Shown: piece by piece, positions 44,174-53,951 of the stretch | Layout of the letters: each line of letters opens with the position of its first letter | How positions within the stretch are numbered: the first letter of the stretch is position 1 | From: Dyadobacter jejuensis | Lineage (GTDB): Bacteria > Bacteroidota > Bacteroidia > Cytophagales > Spirosomataceae | Length of the DNA stretch: 64,000 nucleotides | Direction: 5' to 3' | Assembly (NCBI RefSeq): GCF_003149085.1 | Contig: NZ_QGDT01000001.1 | Location: 806,001 to 870,000 of the forward strand | Translations under genes and position numbers: made by a program | Notes under the pieces: model-generated | Databases searched by the model: none | Seen by the model: the letters and a program-made list of their open reading frames with translations, nothing else | What the model was told of the DNA's origin: nothing

Positions 44174-45337
44174 TTATTTTAATATTTCTTTGGAAATTAC
44201 CATTTTTTGTATTTCGCTGGTTCCTTCTCCAATGGTACATAACTTGCTATCTCTATAAAACTTTTCTACCGGATAGTCCTTGGTAAATCCATAACCACCA
44301 AAAATTTGCACGGCTTCGTTAGCGACCCTCACGGCCGTTTCGGAGGAATGGTACTTGGCCACAGCTCCCGACAGGCTTACCTTTTGGCCCTGGTCTTTCT
44401 GATGGCCTGCATGGAAAGTGAGTAGCGACGAAGCCTGGATGTCGGTATACATATCGGCGAGCTTAAAGGCGATACCTTGGAAAGAGGAGATGGGCTTTCC
44501 GAACTGTTGACGCTCTTTGGAGTAGGCTAGGGCCGCTTCATAGGCTCCAAGGGCCGTGCCCACTCCCAAGGCGGCTATAGAAATGCGCCCTCCGTCCAGC
44601 ACTTTTAACGACTGGATAAATCCCTCCCCCACTTCACCCAGCCGCTGGCTATCGGGTATCCGGCAGTCTTCAAATAGTAACTCAACAGTTTCTGAGGCCC
44701 GCATTCCCAGCTTATTTTCCTTACGCCCGGCGGTAAATCCCGGGGTGCCTTGCTCAATCACAAAGGCGGTGGCCCCATGTTTGTCCCCCGGCTCACCGGT
44801 ACGGGTAATTAATACGGTTACATTTCCGCTTTTGCCATTCGTGATAAAGTTTTTTGACCCATTAATGATCCATCCATCCCCGTCTTTTACGGCCGTAGTT
44901 TTCATATTGCCGGCATCGGAGCCAGTATTGGGCTCGGTAAGCCCCCAAGCACCTATCCATTCGCCAGTGGCCAGGCGGGGTAGGTATTTGGTTTTCTGAT
45001 CCTCATTGCCAAACATCAGGATGTGGTTGGTACATAGGGAATTATGGGCGGCCATAGAGAGGCCTATGGAAGGGTCGACTTTCGACAGGGCGATAATAGC
45101 GGTGATATATTCCTGATAGCCTAAGCCAGCTCCTCCATAGGATTCGGGTACTAGCATCCCCATAAGGCCCAGCTGGCCCAGTTCTCGGAATACTTGTACT
45201 GGGAAATGCTGGCTTTCGTCCCATTCCTGTAGCTTGGGGATCATATGTATACTGGCAAAGTCTCTTACCGTGTCTTGTATCAGCCGGCAGTTTTCATTGC
45301 GCTCGTCGGAGGGGGTGTGTGCGGTGGTTGGGTTCAT
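44174..45337 (-). CDS. Acyl-CoA dehydrogenase
   Basis: This 387-residue flavoprotein has all three ACAD domains. The signature GAWGLTEPNTGSDAG, the C-terminal EAVQIFGGYGFTKDYPVEK and the IGEGTSEIQKMVIS end are present. It oxidises acyl-CoA to enoyl-CoA with electron transfer to ETF. The catalytic Glu lies in the YRDSKLCTIGEGTSEI region. The chain length or branched-chain substrate is not determined. It is divergent from ugd; a TACTTTTG box on its strand lies at 45408-45415. Confidence 0.93.
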   Translation of the reverse strand: MNPTTAHTPSDERNENCRLIQDTVRDFASIHMIPKLQEWDESQHFPVQVFRELGQLGLMGMLVPESYGGAGLGYQEYITAIIALSKVDPSIGLSMAAHNSLCTNHILMFGNEDQKTKYLPRLATGEWIGAWGLTEPNTGSDAGNMKTTAVKDGDGWIINGSKNFITNGKSGNVTVLITRTGEPGDKHGATAFVIEQGTPGFTAGRKENKLGMRASETVELLFEDCRIPDSQRLGEVGEGFIQSLKVLDGGRISIAALGVGTALGAYEAALAYSKERQQFGKPISSFQGIAFKLADMYTDIQASSLLTFHAGHQKDQGQKVSLSGAVAKYHSSETAVRVANEAVQIFGGYGFTKDYPVEKFYRDSKLCTIGEGTSEIQKMVISKEILK

Positions 45338-45407
45338 AGTCGTTGATGTTTAGTATGTTTTACCAATAATAAAAAGAAATCAACGTAATTCCCGTGCCAA
45401 TCAATAA

Positions 45408-45415
45408 CAAAAGTA
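45408..45415 (-). promoter_or_regulatory. -7 promoter element of acyl-CoA dehydrogenase gene
   Basis: TACTTTTG on the - strand matches TAnnTTTG, 71 bp upstream of the start. Confidence 0.45.
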
Positions 45416-45447
45416 AAATAGGGGGGGAGCAATTCGCTTAAAAAAAT

Positions 45448-45455
45448 TACTTTTG
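45448..45455 (+). promoter_or_regulatory. -7 promoter element of ugd
   Basis: TACTTTTG matches TAnnTTTG, 86 bp before the ugd start, which implies a leader of about 80 nt. It is divergent from the box at 45408. Confidence 0.5.
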
Positions 45456-45541
45456 CATCCATATCTAAAAGGTGATTACTTAAATTAATACAATTTTGTT
45501 TTTACCCATACATTTCATTTCGATATTTTAAAACACATATT

Positions 45542-46864
45542 ATGAAAATTGCAGTTGTTGGAACAGGATACGTGGGCTTGGTTACCGGTACATGTTTTGC
45601 CGAGACGGGAAATCAGGTCGTTTGTGTCGATATAGATGAAAGAAAAGTAAAGATGCTTCAAGGTGGAGAAATACCCATCTATGAACCTGGGCTCGATGTG
45701 TTGTTCGATAGGAATGTTGCAGAGGGGCGTTTACAGTTTACAACGAATCTTAGTGAGGGAATTAAGGAAGCGGAGGTAATCTTTTTGGCCCTTCCCACTC
45801 CTCCCGGAGAAGATGGCTCGGCCGATTTGAAATATATCCTCAAAGTAGCCGATGACCTGGGCAATATACTGGACCATTATGCGGTGGTCATCGATAAGAG
45901 TACCGTTCCTGTTGGTACGGCCGAGAAAGTGACGGCTGCCATTGCCAAAAATGCTAAGGTCGACTTTGACGTAGTGTCTAACCCGGAGTTCCTAAGAGAA
46001 GGCGTGGCCGTCGAGGACTTTATGAAGCCCGATCGGGTGGTGGTAGGTACTACCTCGGCGAAGGCCAAAAAAATCATGGAGAAGCTCTATGCCCCTTTGG
46101 TGCGGCAGGGTAACCCGGTGATTTTTATGGACGAGCGCTCTGCCGAAATGACCAAATATGCTGCTAACTCATTCTTGGCCATGAAGATTACCTTTATGAA
46201 CGAGATCGCCAACCTTTGCGAAAAAGTAGGGGCCAACGTCGATGATATCCGTAGAGGAATAGGCACCGATAGCCGAATAGGCAAAAGGTTTCTTTTCGCC
46301 GGTATTGGGTATGGGGGAAGTTGTTTCCCGAAAGATGTTCAGGCTTTAGCCAAGACCTCGGCCGACTATGACTATGATTTTAGGATTCTTAAATCGGTGA
46401 TGGATGTCAATTACGACCAAAAGAAAAAGCTGTTGCCTATGGTGAATAGCTATTTTAATAATGACTTAAAGGGTAAAACCATCGCCGTTTGGGGACTGGC
46501 CTTTAAGCCCTATACCGATGATATTCGGGAGGCTCCAGCCTTGGAAAACATAGAAGCGTTATTACAAGCGGGTGCGCAGGTGGTGGTATATGATCCGGAG
46601 GCGATGGCCAATGTAAAGGGGCTCCTTGGCGATCAGATTACCTATTGCCACACCCCTTATGCCGCCTTGGACGATGCGGATGGGCTCATGATCTTCACTG
46701 AATGGCCTCAGTTCCGCACTCCGGAATTTGACAAAATGGGTAAATTGCTTAAAAATAAGGTGATCTTTGATGGAAGAAACCTCTATGAACTCGAGCAAAT
46801 GAAAGAATTAGGGTATACCTATTTCAGCATTGGCCGTGGCTGTGTGGATCCTCAAGAAGCCTAA
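45542..46864 (+). CDS. ugd: UDP-glucose 6-dehydrogenase
   Basis: This 440-residue enzyme has an N-terminal Rossmann fold (VVGTGYVGLVTG), conserved NPEFLREG, the catalytic cysteine in GYGGSCFPKD, and the C-terminal domain. It oxidises UDP-glucose twice to UDP-glucuronate using NAD. The next gene encodes the enzyme that decarboxylates this product, 128 bp downstream, so the pair makes UDP-xylose for surface polysaccharide. Confidence 0.96.
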   Translation: MKIAVVGTGYVGLVTGTCFAETGNQVVCVDIDERKVKMLQGGEIPIYEPGLDVLFDRNVAEGRLQFTTNLSEGIKEAEVIFLALPTPPGEDGSADLKYILKVADDLGNILDHYAVVIDKSTVPVGTAEKVTAAIAKNAKVDFDVVSNPEFLREGVAVEDFMKPDRVVVGTTSAKAKKIMEKLYAPLVRQGNPVIFMDERSAEMTKYAANSFLAMKITFMNEIANLCEKVGANVDDIRRGIGTDSRIGKRFLFAGIGYGGSCFPKDVQALAKTSADYDYDFRILKSVMDVNYDQKKKLLPMVNSYFNNDLKGKTIAVWGLAFKPYTDDIREAPALENIEALLQAGAQVVVYDPEAMANVKGLLGDQITYCHTPYAALDDADGLMIFTEWPQFRTPEFDKMGKLLKNKVIFDGRNLYELEQMKELGYTYFSIGRGCVDPQEA

Positions 46865-46992
46865 TAAGCTTTGGGAAGTCTTTGAAAAGCAAGTTTTTGT
46901 ACGATTGTTCGATAAACTTGCAGGATATTCGCCAGAGATTCCCTAATATTAATATTTACTAGAGTTAGAAACATAAATAAGCAAATATTTAC

Positions 46993-47985
46993 ATGAAACG
47001 TGTATTAATTACAGGCGCAGCAGGTTTTCTAGGTTCTCACCTTTGCGAGCGTTTTCTGAAAGAAGGCATGTACGTGATAGGCATGGACAATTTGATAACG
47101 GGCGATATGCGCAATATCGAACATCTGATGCCCAATCCGAACTTTGAGTTTTACCACCACGACGTGACCAAATATGTGCATGTTCCGGGTGAGCTCGATT
47201 ATATCATGCACTTTGCTTCGCCAGCAAGCCCTATCGACTACCTGAAGATCCCCATTCAGACCCTTAAGGTTGGAGCGATGGGGACGCATAACCTCCTAGG
47301 ACTAGCCCGGGTAAAGAAAGCACGTTTCATTATTGCATCGACCTCCGAGGTGTATGGTGATCCATTGGTACATCCTCAAACCGAAGACTATTGGGGGCAT
47401 GTGAACCCCATAGGGCCTCGCGGATGCTACGACGAGGCTAAGCGGTATCAGGAAGCCATTACGATGGCCTATCACCGTTACCATGGCATCGAAACTAGGA
47501 TTGTTCGTATCTTTAATACCTATGGTCCTCGGATGCGCCTCAACGACGGCCGGGTTTTGCCTGCCTTCATCGGACAGGCCCTTAGGGGCGAAGACCTTAC
47601 CGTATTTGGCGACGGCTCTCAGACCCGGTCGTTCTGCTATGTAGACGACCTCGTAGAGGGTATTTACCGCCTGTTGCTGAGCGACTACGCCCTGCCTGTT
47701 AACATAGGGAACCCAGCCGAGATTACCATCAAGGAGTTTGCCGAGGAGATCATTAAACTGACCGGTACGGAGCAAAAAGTTATCTATAAGCCCCTCCCTC
47801 AGGACGATCCCAAGCAGCGCCAGCCCGATATTACTAAGGCCCAGGAAATATTAGGATGGGAGCCTAAGGTATTACGGGAAGAAGGGTTAAAAATCACCTA
47901 CGATTATTTCCGGAACCTGCCCACCGAACGGCTTTATGAAGAGTCGAACCATAGGGGCTTTGAAGGTTTTAGCCAAGATAAGTAA
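46993..47985 (+). CDS. uxs: UDP-glucuronate decarboxylase (UDP-xylose synthase)
   Basis: This 330-residue short-chain dehydrogenase has NAD-binding [14 protein letters not shown] and the YDEAKRYQE catalytic Tyr-x3-Lys, with [10 protein letters not shown] upstream as the usual Ser/Thr. The substrate-binding pattern and [14 protein letters not shown] match UXS rather than epimerases. It decarboxylates UDP-glucuronate to UDP-xylose. It follows ugd and ends before a strong bidirectional terminator. Confidence 0.94.
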   Translation: MKRVLITGAAGFLGSHLCERFLKEGMYVIGMDNLITGDMRNIEHLMPNPNFEFYHHDVTKYVHVPGELDYIMHFASPASPIDYLKIPIQTLKVGAMGTHNLLGLARVKKARFIIASTSEVYGDPLVHPQTEDYWGHVNPIGPRGCYDEAKRYQEAITMAYHRYHGIETRIVRIFNTYGPRMRLNDGRVLPAFIGQALRGEDLTVFGDGSQTRSFCYVDDLVEGIYRLLLSDYALPVNIGNPAEITIKEFAEEIIKLTGTEQKVIYKPLPQDDPKQRQPDITKAQEILGWEPKVLREEGLKITYDYFRNLPTERLYEESNHRGFEGFSQDK

Positions 47986-47997
47986 GTATATTAAAGT

Positions 47998-48033
47998 AAA
48001 AAGAGGCCGTTTCAGATGAAACGGCCTCTTTTT
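47998..48033. terminator. Bidirectional terminator between uxs and frr
   Basis: aaaaagaggccgtttca and its perfect complement form a stem of up to 17 bp around ga, with A and T runs on the two sides. It serves both convergent genes. Confidence 0.9.
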
Positions 48034-48052
48034 ATATGCTAAATATTAAATT

Positions 48053-48613
48053 CTATACCTCCATAATCTCCTTTTCCTTCAGGGAAAGGATCTGCTCTAC
48101 TTTGGCAATAAAGCTATCGGTAAGCTTTTGTACCTTGTCTTCGCTCTGCTTAACCAAGTCTTCGGCTACGCCTTCTTTGGTTAATTTACGCAAGGCGTTA
48201 TTGGCATCCTGACGGATGTTACGAATGTTTATCTTTGCCGTTTCTATCTCTGCTTTGGCTCTTTTTACGAGTTCACGACGTCGCTCTTCATTGAGCGGGG
48301 GAACGGATATACGAATCATTTCGCCATCGTTGGAGGGGGCAAAACCTAGGTTTCCATTGCGAATTGCCTTTTCGATATCATTGATGATTTTCTTTTCAAA
48401 AGGCCTGATCGCGATCGTACGAGCATCAGGGGTATTGATGGTGGCCACATTTTGAATGGGCGTCATTGAACCATAGTATTCGATCTGAAGGCCCTCTAGC
48501 ATTTGAGGAGTAGCTTTTCCAGCCCTTATTTTACCCAATTCGATCAATAAGTGCTTAATGGCCCCATCCATAGTTTGCTGGGCATCTTCCAGATATAATT
48601 CTATTTCTTCCAT
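48053..48613 (-). CDS. frr: Ribosome recycling factor
   Basis: This 186-residue RRF is of family length, with IRAGKATPQMLEGLQIEYYG, ARTIAIRPFEKKIINDIEKA and NEERRRELVKRAKAEIETAK. It splits post-termination ribosomes with EF-G. It lies 20 bp downstream of pyrH on the same strand, the usual bacterial arrangement. Confidence 0.96.
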   Translation of the reverse strand: MEEIELYLEDAQQTMDGAIKHLLIELGKIRAGKATPQMLEGLQIEYYGSMTPIQNVATINTPDARTIAIRPFEKKIINDIEKAIRNGNLGFAPSNDGEMIRISVPPLNEERRRELVKRAKAEIETAKINIRNIRQDANNALRKLTKEGVAEDLVKQSEDKVQKLTDSFIAKVEQILSLKEKEIMEV

Positions 48614-48633
48614 TACTATTATTTATTTTAGCG

Positions 48634-49353
48634 TTAGTTCGATATTAAGGTCCCCACCGTTTTACCCATCACCAGGTCGAATAGGTTTCCTGGCTTGTTC
48701 ATGTCGAATACGATGATCGGCACATTGTTTTCCTTACATAAGGTAAATGCCGTGAGATCCATGATCTTTAGATTTTTATTGAGGGCTTCGTCGAAAGTTA
48801 GCCTGTCGTATTTGGTAGCCTGAGCATCTTTTTCCGGATCGGCCGTATACACTCCGTCTACGCGTGTTCCTTTCAGTACCACTTCGGCCTCCGATTCTAC
48901 CGCTCTAAGCCCCGCCGTGGTGTCGGTAGTAAAGTAGGGGTTTCCAGTTCCGGCGCCAAAAATTACGACTCTGCCCCGCTCCAAATGGCGAATGGCCCTT
49001 CTACGAATGAGGGGCTCGCACACTTGCTCCATTTTTATGGCCGACATGAGTCTGGTTTTTAGGCCATGTTTCTCTAGAGAACTCTGAACGGCCATACCAT
49101 TAATTACCGTGGCTAACATGCCCATATGATCGCCTTGTACCCGATCGATACCAGACTTCTCTACGGATGCTCCTCTGAAAATGTTACCACCTCCTATCAC
49201 CACGGCCACCTGAACTCCAGCATCTGCGATTTTTTTGATTTCAACCGCATAGTTATCCAGAATATTAAAGTCAATTACCTGACCTTTGTCTCCTCCATTG
49301 AGGGCCTCTCCGCTTAGCTTTAGCAGTATCCGTTTATATTTCAGTTGTGACAT
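48634..49353 (-). CDS. pyrH: Uridylate kinase
   Basis: This 239-residue amino-acid-kinase-fold enzyme has [25 protein letters not shown], the [12 protein letters not shown] loop and [11 protein letters not shown] near the active site. It phosphorylates UMP to UDP in pyrimidine synthesis and is UTP-regulated in the family. It begins a pyrH-frr operon. Confidence 0.96.
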   Translation of the reverse strand: MSQLKYKRILLKLSGEALNGGDKGQVIDFNILDNYAVEIKKIADAGVQVAVVIGGGNIFRGASVEKSGIDRVQGDHMGMLATVINGMAVQSSLEKHGLKTRLMSAIKMEQVCEPLIRRRAIRHLERGRVVIFGAGTGNPYFTTDTTAGLRAVESEAEVVLKGTRVDGVYTADPEKDAQATKYDRLTFDEALNKNLKIMDLTAFTLCKENNVPIIVFDMNKPGNLFDLVMGKTVGTLISN

Positions 49354-49416
49354 GTTATCGTTTTGCTGTTTATTTCTCGTAAAAATAATGTTAGTGTATC
49401 CAGAAAACCAAGTTAT

Positions 49417-49932
49417 TTACTGAAACTCCATCAATACCTGGTTTTTTTCGACTATATCACCGGCTTTAACCTTAATAGACTTTACCGTGCCACTTCCATT
49501 GGATTTAAGTACATTTTCCATTTTCATGGCTACCAGCACCAAGAGGTTATCTCCAAGGCTTATATGCTCACCTTCTGCCTTATAAATGGCCTGGATGAGC
49601 CCTGGCATAGGGGCCCTGAGTACATTAAGCTTTTTGGCGGTGCCTGTCTGCATTCCCATGGCCGTCAGCAACAGGTCGAGCTCATCTTTTAGCTCAGTAC
49701 GAATCTCTACTCCATTGATCAGCAATGTGGCCGACTTGTCGGCTGTGGAGTGCTCCACCACCAAAATGTCGAAAGAGTGATGCCTCCATATCAGATGAAA
49801 ATGGTGGTCGTTGAGGCGTACCAAGTCGCCCGTAAAGGGCTGGTCATCTATCATGAGCTCCCTCCCTTTAACGGAGAGTTGGAAGATTTGTGGTTCAGTC
49901 GTACTGCTGTCGGATACCTTTATTTTTAGCAT
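49417..49932 (-). CDS. Biotinyl carrier protein of a carboxylase
   Basis: Start at 49932 (MLKIKVSD) gives about 171 residues. The longer frame reaches back into the dus gene and has no homology. The C-terminal lipoyl/biotinyl domain contains PMPGLIQAIYKAEGEHI and the biotinylation motif AMKMEN. The N-terminal half is the BCCP-like linker with an Asp/His-rich segment. Such proteins carry biotin in acetyl- or propionyl-CoA carboxylases; the partner subunits are not in the window. The gene overlaps the end of dus by 7 bp. Confidence 0.88.
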   Translation of the reverse strand: MLKIKVSDSSTTEPQIFQLSVKGRELMIDDQPFTGDLVRLNDHHFHLIWRHHSFDILVVEHSTADKSATLLINGVEIRTELKDELDLLLTAMGMQTGTAKKLNVLRAPMPGLIQAIYKAEGEHISLGDNLLVLVAMKMENVLKSNGSGTVKSIKVKAGDIVEKNQVLMEFQ

Positions 49933-50915
49933 GCCCATTCCTGATAATGTTCTTTCACTTCTTGCAGGATCTGACAAATCTCGTCGTAGGACATAGACTC
50001 TACCAAACGCATGCGGAAGGGTTTGAAATGATCCATTCCCCTGAAATAATTGGTATAATGGCGGCGCATCTCCAGAATTCCTAGGACGGGTCCTTTCCAA
50101 CGGATGGAGAAGTCCAGGTGTTTCTGACAGGTGGCTACCCGGTTGGCCAAGGTTGGCAGGGCCCTTCGGGTTCCCGTCCTGACGTAATGCTTGATGTCGT
50201 CGAAGATCCAGGGGTTGCCAATAGAGGCTCGCCCAATCATGATACCATCTACCCCATAGCGGTTTTTGTACTCCAGGGCTTTCTCTGGGGAGTCGATGTC
50301 CCCATTTCCGAATATAGGAATTTGGATGCGACTGTTCTCTTTTACTTTAGCAATGAGCGACCAGTCGGCCTCGCCTTTATACATTTGCACCCTGGTACGC
50401 CCATGGATGGAGAGGGCCTGAATGCCGATGTCCTGAAGGCGCTCGGCTACCTCGGTAATGTTTTTGGTCGATTCGTCCCAGCCCAGTCGGGTTTTGACGG
50501 TTACCGGCAGTGGGGTGGACTTGACAACGGCCTCAGTCATCCGCACCATTTTGGGGATGTCCTGTAACAAGGCGGCTCCAGCGCCCTTGCAGGCGACATT
50601 CTTGACGGGGCAGCCATAGTTGATGTCGATCAGGTCGGGGTTGACTTGCGTAGCGATGTCGGCACAGGAGCCCATCGTTTCGATATCGCTGCCAAACAGC
50701 TGAATGCCTACGGGCCTTTCATATTCGAAAATGTCGAGCTTTTTTCGACTCTTCACCGCATCCCTTATAAGACCTTCTGAGGATACAAATTCGGTATACA
50801 TCAGGTCGGCTCCATGTTCCTTACACACTGCCCGAAATGGGGGATCGCTTACGTCCTCCATGGGAGCGAGTAAGAGTGGGAAGTCCCCTAATTCTATTTT
50901 TCCGATTTTCACCAT
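49926..50915 (-). CDS. dus: tRNA-dihydrouridine synthase
   Basis: From ATG 50915 (MVKIGKIELGDFPLL) the product has 329 residues. FMN-binding TIM-barrel signatures are LAPMEDVSDPPFRAVCKEHGAD, DINYGCPVKNVACKGAGAALL (catalytic Cys) and GIMIGRASIGNPWIF. It reduces uridines in the tRNA D-loop. It belongs to the DusB-type group. The downstream biotinyl carrier gene overlaps it, and a CPBP protease gene is divergent. Confidence 0.93.
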   Translation of the reverse strand: MVKIGKIELGDFPLLLAPMEDVSDPPFRAVCKEHGADLMYTEFVSSEGLIRDAVKSRKKLDIFEYERPVGIQLFGSDIETMGSCADIATQVNPDLIDINYGCPVKNVACKGAGAALLQDIPKMVRMTEAVVKSTPLPVTVKTRLGWDESTKNITEVAERLQDIGIQALSIHGRTRVQMYKGEADWSLIAKVKENSRIQIPIFGNGDIDSPEKALEYKNRYGVDGIMIGRASIGNPWIFDDIKHYVRTGTRRALPTLANRVATCQKHLDFSIRWKGPVLGILEMRRHYTNYFRGMDHFKPFRMRLVESMSYDEICQILQEVKEHYQEWAC

Positions 50916-51036
50916 GTTCTTAAACAAATAGCCGTACGAACGGCTTCATTTTGATCCTGCCAGCCTGGGTGGAATGCTCCTTTCAGTATGGGCAATATTT
51001 TTACAATACAGAATAAGCTGTAAATTTACATCAATT

Positions 51037-51975
51037 ATGCTTAAAAATTCTCCAAATTTGATTGAATCCCGGGTATCTGGTACCGGCGCTAGTTTATTAG
51101 TACTGGTGGGCTTCGTGCTTATAGGTATGGCCATAGGTAATTTGCTAGCGCTGATAGGGCTCACTGCCCTCACCGGCACAGGGATGGATGCCACGCCGAC
51201 ATTGATCACTGATCTGATGTTTTCGCCCGAGGAAGTTCCGAATGGTTGGTATTTGATGATGCTCTTTCAAGGTGTCGTACATCTATTTTCTTACCTATTG
51301 CCAGCCTTGCTTTTTATATATTTTATTGAAAGAAAAAGTATGGAGGGAATCAATACCCGCCAGTATACCAGCGGGCGGGTATGGCTGCTTGCAATATTGG
51401 TGGTAATATTGTCGATTCCGCTCAATGCGAAGTTTATAGAATGGAATTCGGCCATGCGCTTTCCAGAAGCCCTTTCGGGCTTAGAAAGCTGGATGCGGGA
51501 GAAGGAGAATCAGATGGAAGTGCTTACCAAATTCCTGACTACCTACACCCAAGTGGGGCAATTGCTTATCGCCATGGTGGTGGTGGTACTGCTGCCTGCC
51601 ATGGGCGAAGAGCTGGTGTTTAGAGGGGTGATCCAACGGAAGTTGGCTGAGACCGGCAATATTCATATGGCCATTTGGCTGGCAGCGGCCATCTTTAGTG
51701 CGATCCATTTTCAGTTTTATGGTTTTATCCCTCGTATGCTCCTTGGTGCCTTATTTGGATATCTCTATTATTGGTCCGGAAATATATGGGTGGCCATCCT
51801 GGCACATTTTGTTAATAATGGCTTCGTATTGGTGATGGTCTACTTGAATCATATAAAAGTACTTGAAATAAATATTGAAGAAACGAAAACAATGCCGATA
51901 TTGATGGTTTTTGCGTCTCTTTTGAGTACGGCATACATTTTGTACCGAATAAAAACGGCCCCTTCTAAGGGGTGA
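51037..51975 (+). CDS. CPBP-family intramembrane metalloprotease
   Basis: Start at ATG 51037 (MLKNSPNLIESRVSGT) gives 312 residues. Eight helices are visible. The three CPBP/Abi motifs are present: GEELVFRG (Glu-Glu and Arg), FSAIHFQF (His) and HFVNNGF (His, Asn). They coordinate zinc in a membrane protease of the Rce1/CAAX type. The cellular substrate is unknown; some members process or protect against bacteriocins. The next gene is a small DUF2007 protein. Confidence 0.9.
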   Translation: MLKNSPNLIESRVSGTGASLLVLVGFVLIGMAIGNLLALIGLTALTGTGMDATPTLITDLMFSPEEVPNGWYLMMLFQGVVHLFSYLLPALLFIYFIERKSMEGINTRQYTSGRVWLLAILVVILSIPLNAKFIEWNSAMRFPEALSGLESWMREKENQMEVLTKFLTTYTQVGQLLIAMVVVVLLPAMGEELVFRGVIQRKLAETGNIHMAIWLAAAIFSAIHFQFYGFIPRMLLGALFGYLYYWSGNIWVAILAHFVNNGFVLVMVYLNHIKVLEINIEETKTMPILMVFASLLSTAYILYRIKTAPSKG

Positions 51976-52011
51976 TATCTATTAGAACACCAAATTATTA
52001 TTGTCCTTACT

Positions 52012-52233
52012 ATGGAAGAAAGTTGGAAAAGAGTATTTAGAAGTGAACGATTGATAAGGGCTGAGATCATGCGCGAAAAATTGGAACAGGAAGAGATCCC
52101 CGCCGTGATTTTGAACAAACAGGATAGTAGTTACCCTTTTTTAGGAAATATTGAAGTTCATGTGCGTACTTCTGATTTTGACAATGCCCAAATAATCGTA
52201 AAAAATAATGAGTCGCTTGAACAACCTGAGTAA
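52012..52233 (+). CDS. DUF2007-family small protein
   Basis: This 73-residue protein has an alpha/beta pattern (SERLIRAEIMREKLEQEEIPAVILNKQDSSYPFLGNIEV), ending VRTSDFDNAQIIVKN. This is typical of DUF2007 proteins, which fold like small ferredoxin-like regulators. Its function is unknown. The cdsA start overlaps its last 26 bases, so the two are translationally coupled. Confidence 0.85.
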   Translation: MEESWKRVFRSERLIRAEIMREKLEQEEIPAVILNKQDSSYPFLGNIEVHVRTSDFDNAQIIVKNNESLEQPE

Positions 52234-53038
52234 TCTACAACAAAGGACTATTACTGGACTCATAGGAGTATTTATTGTTATAGGTTGCATCCTTTACAGC
52301 GATTGGACCTTTTTCTTGCTGTTCTGTACCATTAGCGGGCTCACGCAGATGGAGTTTTATAAGCTCCTTGGCCTGGATGGGAATCAACCGCTCACTTATT
52401 ACGGTACTTTCTGTGGTACATTTTTAATAGGTTTGACGTATCTAATAGAACTGGGCATTGTACCCTTCGAAAATTACTTTTTGATCAGCCCGGTGCTGTC
52501 CATGATTTTTTTTATAAAACTTTATAAAAAGCGAGATCTCAAACCTTTTATGAATATTGGCTTTACCTTCCTGGGTATTATTTACGTGGCCTTGCCTTTT
52601 TCTTTGATTATAGTGTTGGCTTTGAGCGGGCCTTCCTATAATTACGAAATTATTTTGGGGAGTTTATTGCTCCTCTGGGCCTCGGATATCGGGGGGTATT
52701 TTGCTGGTACTAAGTTTGGTCGGAGGAAATTGTTCGAGCGGATTTCTCCAAAGAAGTCCTGGGAGGGAGCCATGGGGTCTGCGGGTTTTGCAGCCATTAT
52801 AGCCTTCTTTTTGGGGTTGTACTTCACCTCTTTTGCACCCTGGAAATGGTACTGCATAGGGGCAATTATGGTAGTAGTGGGTACTTATGGTGACTTGGTC
52901 GAATCCCTATTTAAGCGGAGCATCGCCATCAAGGACTCCGGTACGAGTATTCCAGGGCATGGGGGTTTTCTGGATCGCTTCGACGGCCTTTTGCTTTCAG
53001 CACCCTTTATTGTTACCTTTATAAAGTTGTTTCCCTAG
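52208..53038 (+). CDS. cdsA: Phosphatidate cytidylyltransferase
   Basis: This 276-residue multi-pass enzyme has about seven helices and the signature LFKRSIAIKDSG followed by PGHGGFLDRFD at the C terminus. It makes CDP-diacylglycerol, the entry to phospholipid synthesis. It overlaps the DUF2007 gene. A terminator overlaps its stop codon. Confidence 0.94.
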   Translation: MSRLNNLSNLQQRTITGLIGVFIVIGCILYSDWTFFLLFCTISGLTQMEFYKLLGLDGNQPLTYYGTFCGTFLIGLTYLIELGIVPFENYFLISPVLSMIFFIKLYKKRDLKPFMNIGFTFLGIIYVALPFSLIIVLALSGPSYNYEIILGSLLLLWASDIGGYFAGTKFGRRKLFERISPKKSWEGAMGSAGFAAIIAFFLGLYFTSFAPWKWYCIGAIMVVVGTYGDLVESLFKRSIAIKDSGTSIPGHGGFLDRFDGLLLSAPFIVTFIKLFP

Positions 53039-53068
53039 TCCTGGAAAAAGCGGTAGGACTAGTATTTT
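53035..53068 (+). terminator. Terminator overlapping the cdsA stop
   Basis: ctagtcct (53035-53042) and aggactag (53055-53062) form a perfect 8-bp stem, followed by T6. Confidence 0.8.
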
Positions 53069-53166
53069 TTGGACAGGCTATACGGCTAGATCCAAAATTT
53101 TAAAGTTATTATATTCTTAACCCATCAGTCATTCGTTAATGAGGTGACTGATAATTTGAAATTGGA

Positions 53167-53916
53167 ATGAAGTTAAATATTGTATCGTTGGTATTAATAC
53201 TCGGTCTTTTGTTGGTAGGAGAGGACCTTCGAGCTCAAGGGGAACAAAAAGCCATCATTTTTTCCGGTATTGTGGTAGGGGGTAAGTCTAGTGAGCGCCT
53301 TCCTGGAGCATACATATTCATTCCCAGAGCCGGAAAGGGTACTCTGGCCGATGCCGGTGGTTCTTTTACCATTCCGGTCTTCCCCGGCGACAGTATCGTC
53401 TACAGCTATGTAGGATACAAAAAGCAGTATCATGTGATCCCCAGAGGGTATAAGTCCAATACTTATTCGGCTATTGTGGCCATGCAGGAGGATGTTCAGC
53501 TGCTCTCCGAAGTGAAGATCTATCCGTACGCCACCGAGGAGGAATTCAAGAAGGCCTTTTTAGCGCTGAAACTTCCAGACCAAGCCGATAGAGATGCCTT
53601 GGCGCGTAGTACCGATATCGACTACATTAACAGGATGGCCTCCCAAGTCCCTAATAATGCCCAAACCAACTACCGGTATACCATGGATCAACAAATGTTT
53701 GGTAGGGAGTCGTCGACCAATAAAAACTTTGCCACCACATTCCCCTTCTTAAACCCATTTGCCTGGTCGAATTTTATTAAATCGGTTAAGAATGGAGACT
53801 TGAAAAAGAAGGACTTCCGGCGCGATTTGGGCAATACCCCTCGTGAGAATATCACCCGTCAGGATTTTTTACCATCTTCCGATGAAGATAAGGAATACAA
53901 AAAGAAAATAGAGTAG
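53167..53916 (+). CDS. Secreted carboxypeptidase-regulatory-like domain protein
   Basis: This 249-residue protein has a signal peptide (residues 1-23) and one CarboxypepD_reg-like beta domain at about 30-115 (GKSSERLPGAYIFIPRAGKGTLADAGGSF, FPGDSIVYSYVGYKKQ). The C-terminal half is polar and ends Lys/Asp-rich. Such domains are common in Bacteroidota surface proteins and TonB receptors, but no receptor part is attached. Function is unknown. It is convergent with lpxH. Confidence 0.8.
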   Translation: MKLNIVSLVLILGLLLVGEDLRAQGEQKAIIFSGIVVGGKSSERLPGAYIFIPRAGKGTLADAGGSFTIPVFPGDSIVYSYVGYKKQYHVIPRGYKSNTYSAIVAMQEDVQLLSEVKIYPYATEEEFKKAFLALKLPDQADRDALARSTDIDYINRMASQVPNNAQTNYRYTMDQQMFGRESSTNKNFATTFPFLNPFAWSNFIKSVKNGDLKKKDFRRDLGNTPRENITRQDFLPSSDEDKEYKKKIE

Positions 53917-53929
53917 GGGTCCCCCCCTC

Positions 53930-53951
53930 CCCCTATTTGGCCAAATAGGGG
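53930..53951. terminator. 22-bp perfect palindrome at the lpxH stop
   Basis: cccctatttgg and its exact inverted copy ccaaatagggg meet without a loop, overlapping the stop codon of lpxH and lying just after the convergent gene. It can form a hairpin on either transcript. Confidence 0.65.
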